From the NCBI GenBank assembly GCA_049999805.1, contig JBNGIO010005795.1, forward strand, positions 45,085-65,284: 20,200 nt of DNA, in the 5' to 3' direction. Positions 1 to 9,469 of this stretch are shown here, piece by piece (positions within the stretch are counted from its first letter, which is position 1; the number at the start of each line of letters is the position of its first letter). The notes under the pieces were generated by a model that did not search any database, had not been told where the DNA came from, and worked only from the letters and a program-made list of their open reading frames with translations. Source of the DNA: Folioceros fuciformis (lineage: Eukaryota; Anthocerotophyta; Anthocerotopsida; Anthocerotales). The position numbers were made by a program, and so were the translations under genes.

Positions 1-1022
1 GTGCTAGAAGTCTAAATAAGTGGCTGGTGACAGCCGGCTAGGCTAGTTGCCCTATTAAAATAATATTTCTCAAGTTAGAGAGAGGTGAAGTCAGAGAGAG
101 AGAGAGGCTCCTATAAGATCAGGTGAGCCTGTAGGAGGAGGGAGTCATTCACTTTGGGAGTCAGTCTATCTCTTTGTGAGCTCTTGGAGGTCCTCTCTTC
201 ATGAGCTCTTGTGGTCTGTCCCTGCTTGGTTTAGGACTTGCAGTGTGTTGCCGGCTGTGCAACGTCTGGTAGGATCGCAAGCCGTGTGTTGCCGGCTGTA
301 CAGTGTCTGGAAGGATCGCGGGCAGCGTGTTGCCGGCTGTACAGTGTCTGGTAGGATCGCGGGCAGCGTGTTGCCGGTTGTATAGTGTCTGGTAGGATCA
401 CAAGGTGTAATGACCAGGGTGTAGGGGCTTCCCCCTAGCTCTTGATTGTAAAGGATGTGTCTTCCTCTCAACCTGTCCACTCTTGTTCCTTGCTTGGTCA
501 AGTGCTGTAGGCCGGCCATGTTTCATGGCGTCCGGTAAGGTTGTAGGGGGGGAGATATCCAAGAGGGGAGTGTGTTCCCTTCTTCCTTTTGTTTGGGGTT
601 AGTCTAGTGACTCTTGCCGGGTAGGAGGAGTCAGCAGGGAAGTGTAGAAGGTAGTGGTGTCGTTGCTGGTTGATGGTAGTTGTTGGTGTTGGTGCTGGAG
701 TGAGAGAGTGAGTGAAGTGTGTGAGGGAAGTCGCAGATCTGAGAGGTTAGAGTCGTTGTAGTGACTGGAGTGAGTTTGTGGGCACCGAGAGAGGTGCAGC
801 TGACCGCCGGACTGCGAGGCCTGTCCTACGCCTGATCGGAGCTAGAGGGGAGCCCTCGAATCCATCATCGAGTTGATCAAGTCCGACCCTCCATCCACAG
901 CAGCAAGGAACCCCATCGCTCCTTTGTGGGAACGAAACCCAATGTCTCAACAACAGTGGGATAAGTGTGGCCACTAAAGGTGGAACCCGTTGGCAATCGG
1001 TGCCCGGGGTTTTGCCTCCACA
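1..1022. mobile_element. Terminal part of an unassigned LTR-like element
   Basis: No coding domain is recognisable here. The stretch is rich in GAGAGA runs near 83-110, has a possible TATA-like CTATAAG near 112-118, and contains a 41-bp tandem repeat. Its right edge is inferred from element A: the gag-pre-integrase reading frame of A (motif CSSCIL) stops matching its family exactly at about 1023, and the sequence on the other side ends in CCTCCACA, compatible with the CA terminus of an LTR read on the plus strand (or the TG start of one read on the minus strand). The left end is outside the window. The superfamily cannot be told; a gypsy-type LTR is as likely as copia. Confidence 0.5.
243..404. 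repeat. 41-bp tandem repeat, about 4 copies
   Basis: The core TTGCCGG recurs with starts at 248, 289, 330 and 371, exactly 41 bp apart. Each unit also carries GTCTGG(T/A)AGGATC. The first and last copies have diverged and the two middle copies are nearly identical, as expected from local slippage or unequal exchange. It lies inside the LTR-like block. Confidence 0.9.
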
Positions 1023-1611
1023 ACAGGATACAAGAACTACAAGGTGCAAGATGTTTAAAACATGGTGGCAAACTCTCACGATAACAAGACGATTTAGACA
1101 TCAGATCCAGTTTAGACCTATTCACATGACCTAGTCTGGCGTGCCACACTTGGGCTTGGACATCCAAAGCTGTAAGTAACGCCTTATTCTTGGACTTTTA
1201 TTTAGATACTAGTTGATAGAGATCATTGACAAGGATAGCTTTACCAGCATAACTTCCTGGATCTGACAACCAGTAGATGTAACAAGTCTGGTTTTCAAAC
1301 CTAAAACCATACCTATGGCTTTCTGTAATAGCTTTAATTGATAGCAAATTCCTACCCATTTCAAGAACATGAAGGACATCATGAAGATGCACTGTGGAGC
1401 CATCAAGCAAAGGTATGTCGGCCTCACCAGTTCCTTTTACCACTACACCACGAGAGTCTCCTACAAAAACTGACAAAGATGTCGTCTGTTCGTGAAAGGT
1501 GGTGAACATATGCTGATTATTGCAAACATGAGCAGTAGCTCCTGAGTCAATATACCAGCTTCGAGAGTTCTCAATGGTAGAAGTCAAGCAAACTGCAAGA
1601 ACTTACTGCTA
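1023..1611 (-). pseudogene. Element A pol fragment: aspartic protease and start of gag-pre-integrase
   Basis: The minus frame carries the protease signature WYIDSGATAH with an intact DSG catalytic triplet (near 1550), a hydrophobic LHDVLHVLEMGRNLLSI block typical of copia protease, then WHARLGHVN, the first half of the HHCC zinc finger of the integrase N-terminal domain. The frame is interrupted by one TAA at 1198-1200 (a CAA codon would restore glutamine). It ends abruptly after CSSCIL, where family members B and D continue with an alanine-lysine-rich stretch. Upstream the frame is offset by one base from the zinc-knuckle frame near 1600-1615. Non-functional: integrase and RT are absent. Confidence 0.85.
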
Positions 1612-2613
1612 CTTCGAGGAGATTGCTGTCGAGTAGGTAACAATTTATGTTCCTTAGTAGAAACATGAGCCTCAGATATTGCATCCTTCTTAGGCTCACC
1701 AACCTTCTTTTTCCGGCAGTCTCTTTCCCAGTGCCCAGGGATCTGGCACCAGCTGCAACTACCTAGACGCTTAGTGGCTGAAGAAGAAGAGCCAGGAGGA
1801 GTAGATAAGTTTTGTCCCTATTTGTTCTTGTTATCCTTCCCTTTCCAAAGTCCTTTTCCCGTTGCGGCAAAAAGGACTTTCTCACCACGAAGTCTTGAAC
1901 CTGGATGAGCTCGCTGACGACTCTGCTCCTCTTGCAGGAGGGCCCGAGCTCATGAGCTCACTGACGACGAGTGATTTCATTCAGATTTAGGGTTGAAGGT
2001 TGTCCACTCGCTGCAGCCTTATATGCATCACACAAAGTGGCAATCTGAATTGAGATAAATGTCTAGAAGGAAGAAGGAAGGCTGGATAATAGTTGAGCAG
2101 TCACCTCCACGTCCATGATCTTGGTACCCAACACAACAAGTTGTGCTCGCAGGTGCCTCAACTTAGTGATATGTGCTCCAACTGGTTCCCCCTCCTTCAG
2201 CCTGAGATTGTGAAAGTCATTCCTGACATTAATCAATGTGCAGATGTTCTGAACCTGGTAAGTCTCAGTAAGCTGATTCCAAACTGCTTTAGCTGAGTCA
2301 AAGAAATCAACTTCCGTAACAGTTGTTTCGCCAAGCCATATAGCAAAATAGCAGAGGCAACTTTGTTGCCCTTCTTCCATTTTGCTTTCTCATCTGCTGG
2401 CGGCTGTATTGTTGCTGTGGCAGGGACCAAGAACGGATTGGGAATGGAGCCATCCACATATTCCCAAACGTCTCTAGCGTCCAAGTTCACCTTCATACGA
2501 GCTTTCCAACTCTCAAATCGAAGTGGCTTTCCATCGAATCGATCTTTTTCCTTGAATTCTTCAGAGTAGAGTGATCCTAAAGACGTAGATTGAGAGACCA
2601 CTCCAGTTGACAT
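1612..2613 (-). pseudogene. gag: Element A gag (UBN2-type) with CCHC zinc knuckle, frameshifted
   Basis: The start ATG at 2613 is followed by the copia gag pattern (FKEKDRFDG, then a W-x3-M segment), continuing to the RLKEGEPVGAHITKLRHLR region near 2160. The zinc knuckle CX2CX4HX4C lies at 1716-1757 (CSWCQIPGHWERDC) and is followed by KKK. This protein would form the virus-like particle and bind genomic RNA in the cytoplasm. Damage: a one-base shift near 2326-2333, TAG at 2063-2065 and at 1818-1820, and a 47-bp-offset local duplication around 1905-1968 that disturbs the linker before the knuckle. Confidence 0.85.
1905..1968. repeat. Short direct duplication inside element A gag
   Basis: ATGAGCTC(G/A)CTGACGAC occurs at 1905-1921 and again at 1952-1968, an offset of 47 bp. 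The duplication lies between the gag core and the zinc knuckle, where the reading frame is lost. Confidence 0.75.
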
Positions 2614-2822
2614 AGTAGAGGTACTAAATGTCGTCGATTGTGCAGGAAGTGATGTAGTAGAATAGAGCTACGAAAAGGGAGAGCTCTTTGAGTCACTGTC
2701 TAAATCAAACCAAGACATTACCAACAGAGCTTACAGGAAATGAAATGACACTAGCCTAGACGCAAACGGGTAAGTATTCTTTTAAATAAATCATGAGAAA
2801 AGTCCCATGAACTTGAAGCGAG

Positions 2823-2866
2823 AAAACCCTAACTGAAAACTGACACCGGTTCATTTCCATGTGACA
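2823..2866 (-). promoter_or_regulatory. Leader motif shared by elements A and D (single copy)
   Basis: On the plus strand: AACCCTAACT, then ACACCGGTTCA, then CATGTGA, within 44 bp. The same three blocks in the same order form the 54-bp repeat in the leader of element D (11535-11651). In both elements the motif lies between orf0 and gag. The first block contains ACCCTAA, the plant telo-box core. Function unknown; an RNA or promoter element in the leader is inferred only from conservation. Confidence 0.5.
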
Positions 2867-3089
2867 GGTTGCCAAGGCACGTTAGTGTGAAATCAAAGGG
2901 GAGACAATGCACCTCACCAATAAGATCCTGGGAATAGAATCGACACAACAAGCAAATGAGACCTACTATGCACCATCTGTCCAGACACAGGTATCCCTTA
3001 AACTACCTCACACCCTTTCAGATCTGAAAACCGTTAAAATGAGATTCCATTGTGCTGTCACCTTCTCGTGCAGGCACCAGGGAATCAAG

Positions 3090-3620
3090 TTACAATGCAG
3101 CAACTAGTCGAGCTGTAGAGATTGAGGCAGATAGTTGAAGAATCTTGCGTTGAGCAACTTGATTCGCCAACGCAGCAACTTCGGTTTGAAGTATCTCAAT
3201 AGCAGCAAAAATTTGGCCTAGTCTTGATTAGAACTGAGAGAACAGCTGAATCATCAGGGTCTCAAGGCTGTTAAATTGCTGAGAAACATTGGCTGAAGAA
3301 GAGCATCCAAATAAGTCGTAAAGACTCTCAAATATCTCATTTTCTTCAAGCTCATATGCCCGCTGATTTCTTATTCTCCTGGGTTGCAGAGAACTTCGAC
3401 TATGCTGGTTACCAAGCTCCAGACGCCTTGCTGCAACGAGACTGGAAAACGAGTGAGGCGAGGCTGCAGGCTGTCTCCTCCTTCTGTCATGGCGTGGGCG
3501 TCTTGAAATCCATAATTCATAGTCAAAGGAATCGCTTAGCCTGGGTGTGTAAAAACCCCTCCCAGCCCTTGGAGAGAAAAGAGCAGTCCTGGAACTGCAT
3601 CTATTTCCTTTCCCAGACAT
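3090..3620 (-). pseudogene. Element A orf0: extra leader ORF with basic N terminus and coiled coil
   Basis: An ORF upstream of gag, starting ATG 3620 (228 nt past the PBS). The first 60 residues are basic, with RRPRHDRRRR near residues 40-50. The C-terminal third is heptad-like: LETLMIQLF, a TAA at 3228-3230 where CAA would give glutamine, then LGQIFAAIEILQTEVAAL, ending at TAA 3090-3092. The GQIxAxxExL pattern recurs in the orf0 of element D (GQICARQELL). No known domain is recognised; the layout suggests a nucleic-acid-binding, self-associating protein. Its frame differs from gag, which starts 477 nt further on. Ty3/gypsy Ogre elements have an ORF before gag, but no homology to that is claimed. 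Confidence 0.6.
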
Positions 3621-3730
3621 CTTTAGTGCAGGGCCTAACCTGAATAGTATCTATCAAACATCTGTAGAATAGTTAGATAGATCATACAAACTAGACTAAC
3701 GTGTTGTGTGCAGGTTGGTGGCATGGAGAT

Positions 3731-3779
3731 GTCAGCAAATCTCAACCTTCCCATATTAAGAAGGTTGAGGTTCACTGAC
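3731..3779 (-). promoter_or_regulatory. Stem-loop in element A leader, 69 nt past the PBS
   Basis: CTCAACCTTC (3741-3750) pairs perfectly with GAAGGTTGAG (3760-3769) around a 9-nt loop. The outer GTCAG (3731-3735) and CTGAC (3775-3779) extend the stem imperfectly. The position between PBS and first ORF is where packaging or dimerisation signals of LTR retroelements lie. Element D has a stem with the same loop size at the same distance. Role inferred. Confidence 0.6.
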
Positions 3780-3847
3780 ACCTCTAATTCTCTAACATCA
3801 CACTTATTGTCTAGAGATTGTGCAGCGGAAGTCTCAGAGCACCGATT

Positions 3848-3859
3848 GCTCTGATACCA
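3848..3859 (-). promoter_or_regulatory. Element A primer-binding site (tRNA-iMet)
   Basis: On the minus strand the sequence is TGGTATCAGAGC, complementary to the 3' end of plant initiator tRNA-Met and the standard copia minus-strand primer site. It directly follows the LTR. Confidence 0.9.
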
Positions 3860-4047
3860 TCATACTTTCTATAAGTGTGAAGACATACAAAAAGATACAT
3901 CTAAGGACCATATGCAAGAAAGCGTATATAGAATAATGTATATATAAATTATAGCACGGTGTTGTTTTTATAGTCAAAGTATTGCTAACCCTATCAGTTC
4001 GTTAATCGAGTTAGATTAACTACAGGTTACTTATACAACCTCTAACA
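3860..4047 (-). repeat. Element A 5' LTR, about 188 bp
   Basis: Read on the minus strand it starts TGTTAGAGGTTGTATAAG at 4047 and ends next to the PBS. It is AT-rich with a TATATATAC run (near 3930) suitable for a TATA box. The 3' edge reads TATGA rather than the expected CA, so the inner boundary is uncertain by a few bases. The outer boundary is firm because it interrupts RNase H coding sequence of element B. Confidence 0.8.
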
Positions 4048-4227
4048 GGGAGTCAGCATCATACGCCCAATCGGCATCTATAAAACCTTGTAGAATGAGT
4101 TTAGCCTTGCCACTACTCTTATATATGAGCCCATGTGTCAAAGTTCCTTTTAAGTATCTGAAAATACGCTTGACGACAACCCAATGAGCCCTACCCGGGT
4201 GTTCTAGGATCTGCGACACTATGCTTA
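4048..4227 (-). pseudogene. Element B RT/RNase H fragment
   Basis: The fragment has VVKRIFRYLKGT, the conserved connection segment of copia pol, followed by the RNase H start DADWA with its first catalytic aspartate. It breaks off after DADS, where element A is inserted. It is the continuation of the B pol frame at 5962: with X1 and one copy of its target duplication removed, the frame runs through without a shift. Confidence 0.85.
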
Positions 4228-5961
4228 TGTGGAACGAAAACGTTTGGATATCGGTCTAGGAAAGTCTAACTTGGTTTCTTTTTGTTCAAAACAGTTCGAA
4301 GGGAGGCATGTGGAAGGTAGGTTTCTGGGCAAGTGCCCATGGTAGGTAGTGAGCGGCAGGTAAAGGTTTTTATGGATGTTTTTAGTTCTATTTTGGTAGG
4401 TTAGGATAAGAAGATATCTACATAGTAGGATGTCTACCTACATACGTAGAGAGAGTACCTATGTGGGGAAAATGGAAGATATCTACGTAGGTAGGGAAGG
4501 TACTTATACGGTAGACACCCCACCTACGGCAATGGGGTAGGCAATCTACCTACAACAATAGGTGGGAACCTACTTACGAGAGGAGGGGTAGGGAACCTAC
4601 CTACAAAGGGGACATCCTCACCCTACGTAGGGAAGGAACCTCAAGTTGAAGAACAAGTGGATCTCTTCCCTATAAAAAAACTGCAGGTGGTGGTGAAGGG
4701 ATGTCCCAAGAGATCCACACAGAGGAAGGTACAGTGGAAGCTCATGAATCCAAGAAAAGATGGATCCTAATAATGGAGGGGGGCCCAGTAGCTCAACTTT
4801 CAGACTCTACCTCCCTTCAGGAGTAGTCCTAGCCACACCTTTTTGGACAGAGGGTCAACGAATCTTCTATGGCAATGCCGACAGTCCTAATCTTCAATGG
4901 CGCGCACTGCCCTAGCAATTATTGGTAGGACTTTGCCTCTTGGTAGGTGTGCCCAATTAAAGTTGGCGGCGCCTAGTGTGAGAGAAGGGTAGCCCACCAC
5001 CTATATGTAGGAGAGGGCTCATGTGTTGTTCTCTCCTATAAGGAGGGGCTACACAAAGAAATGACCACCACATTCTGCACTCTTCTCATGGCAAGTTCTC
5101 ATGCTTAGCAAAGCGTAGGAATCTCGTTGGCGGCTGTGTGCTATCATAGCGCTTGGTTGTGACTAGAGTTGCAGTGGTCAAAGTGCTTGGCGGAGGGCTC
5201 ATATTCTTCCATCCACACCCCTGCAAGTTGCTTCCCTTGTGAATGGTTGTTGTGTTGCTATAGGTGTGTTGCAATACTTGTTTGACTGTTGGCTTGAGGG
5301 TAGACTCTAGGGAAAGACTCCCTTGAAGTTCTCACTAACAGGCACAAGCACGCAATAACCAGCCCAAGGAAAAACTTGTTGGTCATTGGACGTAGGGAGA
5401 CGAGTAGTTGGATCGTTGTGGAAGGTGTTGTGAGGAGACTTGTGAGGAAGGGGGTGTTGGGTGTAGGTAGTTAGAAATTGGTAGGGGGAGGTACTGGGGC
5501 CCTTCTAAGTGAAGGAATGGTGCCTTCCTACTGACTGGACGTGTTGAAGGTACGCGTTAGGGAAGGTTGAATGTCATAGGTGAATGATAAACACAATTGG
5601 AGGGAGTTGAGCAGGCTCGGAGAAAAACTTGTCGGTTATTGGGCGTAGAGAGATAAGTAGCTAGATTGTGAGGATGAGGAAGATGTTGTAGGGAGCCTTG
5701 TGAGGAAAAGGTATTGAGTGTAGGAAGGGGGAAACTGGGGTCCTTCTAAGTGAGGGAATGGTGCCCTCCCATTGTCTAGACATGTTGCAGGATTAGTAGG
5801 TACGTGATTGGGACAGTTGACTGTTGTAGGGAATGATAGACATAGCTGACCAGGCTCGGAGGGGAGTGATTCCGGGGAAGCCTATAACAACCGTGGGATT
5901 GATGTGGTCACGATACATGTGAGCGGGTGCCTGGTAGGGGTACCGTACCCGCTTGCCCACA
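4228..5961 (-). mobile_element. X1: 1.73-kb LTR-like insertion (solo LTR candidate)
   Basis: The ends are TGTGG...CCACA, read on either strand. It is flanked by GCTTA (4223-4227) and ACTTA (5962-5966), a 5-bp target duplication with one transition, and its removal restores the B RT frame. No coding domain is seen inside. On the minus strand it matches X2 (19209-20200) from its first base over about 1 kb. The length, TG/CA ends, 5-bp duplication and lack of genes fit a solo LTR left by LTR-LTR recombination; a small non-autonomous element is the alternative. Its last third (about 4388-4640) is dense in GTAGGTAG and TACGTA motifs. Confidence 0.8.
5371..5859. repeat. About 250-bp internal tandem repeat of X1
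   Basis: Two diverged copies, about 5371-5620 and 5624-5859. Both begin AAAACTTGT, contain CCTTCTAAGTGA(A/G)GGAATGGTGCC in the middle, and end CAGGCTCGG. The same period (254 bp) appears in X2, so the duplication predates the separation of the two copies. Confidence 0.8.
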
Positions 5962-8535
5962 ACTTACGGCATATTGAATATGAGGTCGGGTCCAATAAGC
6001 CACAAAAATGAGGCTTCCGACTACATGTCTATATGAATTATCTTGCATATCCAGCTGCTCCTTTGGGGTCTGAGCACATTGAAGACTAGTGAGCTTCACG
6101 TCCATAGCCGTTGGGGTTGTGGCTAGACGTGCCTCATCCAAATGAAATTTGGTCAAAATTTCCTTGATGTACTTGTTTTGATGTATGGCTATCACTCCAT
6201 CAGCCCTCACCAACTAGATCCCTAAACAAAACTTCAAGTCACCAATATCCTTCATTTCAAATTTGTTAGATAAAAGTTGTTTGACATGTTCTAATAGGGT
6301 CTTGTCATTTGTGGCTAATACTACGTCATCAACATATAAAGCCAAAATGACATATGAAGAGCCTTGGGTGAGCATATATACATTGGAATCAGCAGTACTT
6401 TGCGCAAAATTAATTTCCAATAAATAAACATGCATGGTAAGGTACTGTACACTACCAGATTGCTTGAGGCCATAAATACATTTGAGAAGTAATAAAACTG
6501 TGTTGGGGTATTTAGAATCAACATACCCCTCAGGTTGTTGCATGTAGAGTTCCTCCTCAAGCTTGCCGTACAGATATGTTGTACATACATCCATTTGATG
6601 TAGGTATAAATCATGCTCCGTTGCCATAGCAAGTAATATCCTAATGGATTGAGATCTAACCACGGGGCTGAATGTCTCTTGATAATCTAGGCCTTCAACT
6701 TGGGTGAATCCCCTAGCAACGAGTCTAGATTTATAACGTGCTATCTCTCCTTTTGAGTTGAGCTTGTGCTTGAAAACCCACTTGCAAGATATGGGTTTCC
6801 TGCCTAGTGGCAAATCCACTAACTTCCAAGTATTATTTTTTATCAAAGATTGATACTCATCCTCTACTGATATGCACCACTTGTCACCATCAGGGCTAGA
6901 TAGGGCTTGCTTCAAATTGATTGGCTTATCAGGGATGACAGCAGCAAGTGATGTGGAAGTGTTGCGGAAATCTATAGACTCATAGGGGGGCTCAATCCAC
7001 TCGGCTCTAGGTAGTCTTTGGTGGGTGGATCTGCGCAACTCGAGTTCTGGTGGAGCTTGTACAACCTGTGGCGATCTGACATTTGGCTCTAAAGCAGGTT
7101 CATGGTCATTTTGAATGAGGTCAAGAACTGCATCTTCCATAAGAGGTTCAAGGTCATGTGCAGGGTCATGCTAGATGTCATGTGCATCTAAAATAGGTGC
7201 AGGGTTAGCTGGCAACTCATCATCTTGTGGATAGGTAGCAGGTACCTCATCGGTGTCCTACTCATCATCATGATCAACTAATGGATATGCTCCCTCTGCC
7301 GTAGGATGTGCTCCCTCTGCTAAAGTTGCCGATTCACCATGAGCATAGCTAGGTTCAATGAAAGTGACGCTATGGGCTAAGGTTAGAGAGTGAGTAACCG
7401 GATCATAGAGCTTGTATGCCTTGGCAGTCTCATTGTATCCAACAAAAACAAGGCCCTTGGCTCTCATGTCAAGCTTCCTCCTCTTTTCGGAAGGGATATA
7501 AGCGAATGCCTTAGCTCCAAATACTCGAAGATGAAGTAGGCCAGGTTTACGCTTCCAAAATACCTCATATGGTGTCCTTCCATGTACAGCACTGGTGAGC
7601 ACCCGATTAAGAATGTACATTGCAGCAACTACGGCCTCTGCCCAATACCCTTGAGGGAGACCTACCCAAAGCAACATACTCCTTGTCATTCCTAACAGAG
7701 TTTGGTTCTTCTTGCACTCGGCAACTCCGTTTTGTTGTTGAGTATAGGGTACAATCAGCTAACGTTGAATGCCATGTTGTGCCAGGTACTCATTGAAAGC
7801 GGCGTTGACAAATTCCGTCCCATTATCCTTGCGCAGCATTCTAAGAAGATGACTAGACTGTCTCTCAGCAACAAGCAACCATTCCTGGAAACAAGTGAAT
7901 GTATCACTCTTCAACTGCATAGGAAAGGTCCATGTATACCTACTATAGTCGTCAGTCAAGCAGAAGTAGTAACGAGATCCTCCAAGTGAAGCCTCATATA
8001 TCTTCCCAAATATATCTGCATGGACCAGCTCCAACACTTGAGATGCCCTATGTGAAGGTGCATTAGGAAAAGGAGCCTCCTTCTTCTTAGCAAGGATACA
8101 TGCTTCACAAACTGTAAGGTCCTGGAAGCACTTGGGCAAGGGTTCTCGAAAACAGTCCTTGTCAAGGGTAAGCTTTGTGTTGTCCGGTAGGATAAAGGTA
8201 CACCTCCCGTGCCCTCTTATCTGCAATCCAATCTCAGCCCTCTCATCTCCCAAGAGCACTTTCTCAAATACTTTGAGCAGATGCAGATGTGAAAACTGGT
8301 CCTTGTCCATACAAATATGTGTAGTTACTCCTAAATCCAGATACCAACTGGTACTATCCCTCGTGGAGCTAGACAGGCAAATAGTATAAATCTTCACTGT
8401 AGATTTATCATGGTCACCTCTAGACTTGTCTTTCACTACCATGCTAGAAGTAGATTTGTTCTAGCGCTGCAGTTCGCTTGCCTTCTTCTTGCGGCAGTCA
8501 TGGGGCCCAGTGCCCAGCTATCCCACACCAATTAT
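5962..8535 (-). pseudogene. Element B pol: protease, integrase, reverse transcriptase
   Basis: From 8463 the frame is continuous to 5962. Domains in order: protease with DLG in place of DSG (near 8335), integrase zinc-finger remnant CEACILAKKK, integrase core with HADIFG, KDNGTEF and the NGVAE glutamate region, then RT with QMDVCTTYL and catalytic YVDD at 6325-6336. It would copy genomic RNA and integrate the cDNA. Five stops interrupt it, all TAG: 8461, 7759, 7258, 7171 and 6214. Glutamine fits each position (for example before LVRADG and LIVPYT). An in-frame deletion of roughly 100 codons at about 8163 joins the middle of protease directly to CFREPLP, removing the protease flap region and the integrase HARLGH motif. 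Confidence 0.9.
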
Positions 8536-9019
8536 AGTTCCCTATCCTTTTAGTGGAAGAAGATCTAGAGTCATTATCACGTTGACCTGATCCTTGAGTC
8601 TTCCCTTTATTTTTGTGTGGCTTGAACTTCGCAGCTATCACCTTTTCAGTCTTGTGTTTATGTCCACTTGACATAAGCTGCTGACTTTGCTCCTCCTGAC
8701 ACAATGTGCCAATGACATCTTCCAACATCCAGGTGCTAGGTCCAGCTACAGTGCCAGAAAAATGAATTGGCCCATTTTGTATACTCACAAAATTTTGATA
8801 GGATGGTGGAAGGCTGATCAGCAGTTTAGGCAATGGCATCCTCTTCATCCATAGTAGAACCAAAAGATACCAGGTCTGCTTGTAAATGTTTGAACTTGCT
8901 CATAAAAACTGCAACCTTATCAGACTCCTTCATCTTAAGTGTGAACAGCTCCTGCCTAACAGCACAAAGAGCCATCCGATTACGCACCCGATATGTTTTC
9001 TCAAGCTGCGCCTAGATCT
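8494..9019 (-). pseudogene. gag: Element B gag C-terminal half with damaged zinc knuckle
   Basis: Segments typical of UBN2 gag are visible: AQLEKTYRVRNRM near 8995, then SLPPSYQNF near 8800. The knuckle at 8494-8536 has tyrosine for its first cysteine (TGT to TAT) and an extra C in the GCCCC run that shifts the frame before the last cysteine. Another one-base shift lies near 8830. The N-terminal half is missing because of the junction at 9019/9020. Confidence 0.8.
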
Positions 9020-9200
9020 TGTTAACGCAAGGGAAGGTAAGCGGGGGTACGACCACGAGCACGAGAGCACACAGCGAGAGGAAAAAGAAAATCGGTTATC
9101 TTCATTGAACAGAAAAATGAAATATATACAAAAGTAAGTATGTTTGTTGTAACTGATTATGAAACTACTAATGTATATTTAACTAACTCACAAATCACTA
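9020..9200 (+). mobile_element. Start of an LTR-like sequence (G), truncated by the assembly gap
   Basis: Gag coding sequence of element B stops at 9019 and is followed by TGTTAACGCAAGG, a plausible copia LTR start. The sequence then becomes AT-rich with TATATAC near 9123. It runs into the N gap at 9201. There is no second end or duplication to confirm the insertion. Confidence 0.45.
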
Positions 9201-9300
9201 NNNNNNNNNNNNNNNNNNNNNNNNNNNNNNNNNNNNNNNNNNNNNNNNNNNNNNNNNNNNNNNNNNNNNNNNNNNNNNNNNNNNNNNNNNNNNNNNNNNN
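9201..9300. other. Assembly gap, 100 N
   Basis: Exactly 100 N, a common convention for a gap of unknown size. The relation between elements B, G and D across it cannot be inferred. Confidence 0.99.
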
Positions 9301-9469
9301 GCCAGTCTGGTCACATTTGTTCCTCGTGCCTGCTACACTTATTGTGGTCCAGTTTCCCTGATCAAAAACATGATGTCTCACCATTCCCACTTGGAATTGT
9401 GCAATCTTGCTGCTACCCTCCTGTTGGCCTGGTTCGCAGTCATCCTGCTGGGCATCTTGCTACTAGGCT
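9301..9469. other. Unassigned sequence between gap and element D
   Basis: No domain, repeat or LTR feature is recognised. The integrase frame of D stops matching its family at about 9470, just after the residues FVN, so this is either foreign sequence inserted into D or a rearranged piece. Confidence 0.4.

Larger units (their letters stand above)
1023..4047 (-). mobile_element. Ty1/copia element A (5' part: LTR, PBS, orf0, gag, protease)
   Basis: Read on the minus strand the order is LTR (4047 to about 3860), PBS, a 1.2-kb leader with an extra ORF, gag from 2613, protease, and the start of the gag-pre-integrase domain, where it is cut at about 1023. The LTR begins TGTTAGAG, a typical copia start. 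The LTR abuts RNase H coding sequence of element B at 4048, so A is younger than B. The 3' half (integrase, RT, 3' LTR) would lie left of the window if not lost, so the target duplication cannot be checked. Confidence 0.85.
4048..9019 (-). mobile_element. Ty1/copia element B, interrupted by A and X1
   Basis: B is the host of two insertions. Its coding order on the minus strand is partial gag (9019-8494), protease, integrase, RT (to 5962), then after X1 the RNase H start (4227-4048), where A is inserted. Its gag start, 5' LTR and 3' end are not seen: the gag side is cut at 9019/9020 by a sequence beginning TGTTAACG. Apart from indels in gag, the whole pol frame is continuous, with stops only at TAG codons. 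Confidence 0.85.

Noticed and set aside
176-519. ORFs over the 41-bp repeat (both strands)
   Set aside because: The repeat itself keeps frames open by chance (repetitive peptides); there is no start context or family resemblance.
3841-3859. tRNA gene at the PBS sites
   Set aside because: Only the 12-nt complement of the tRNA 3' end is present; there is no cloverleaf or A/B box around it.
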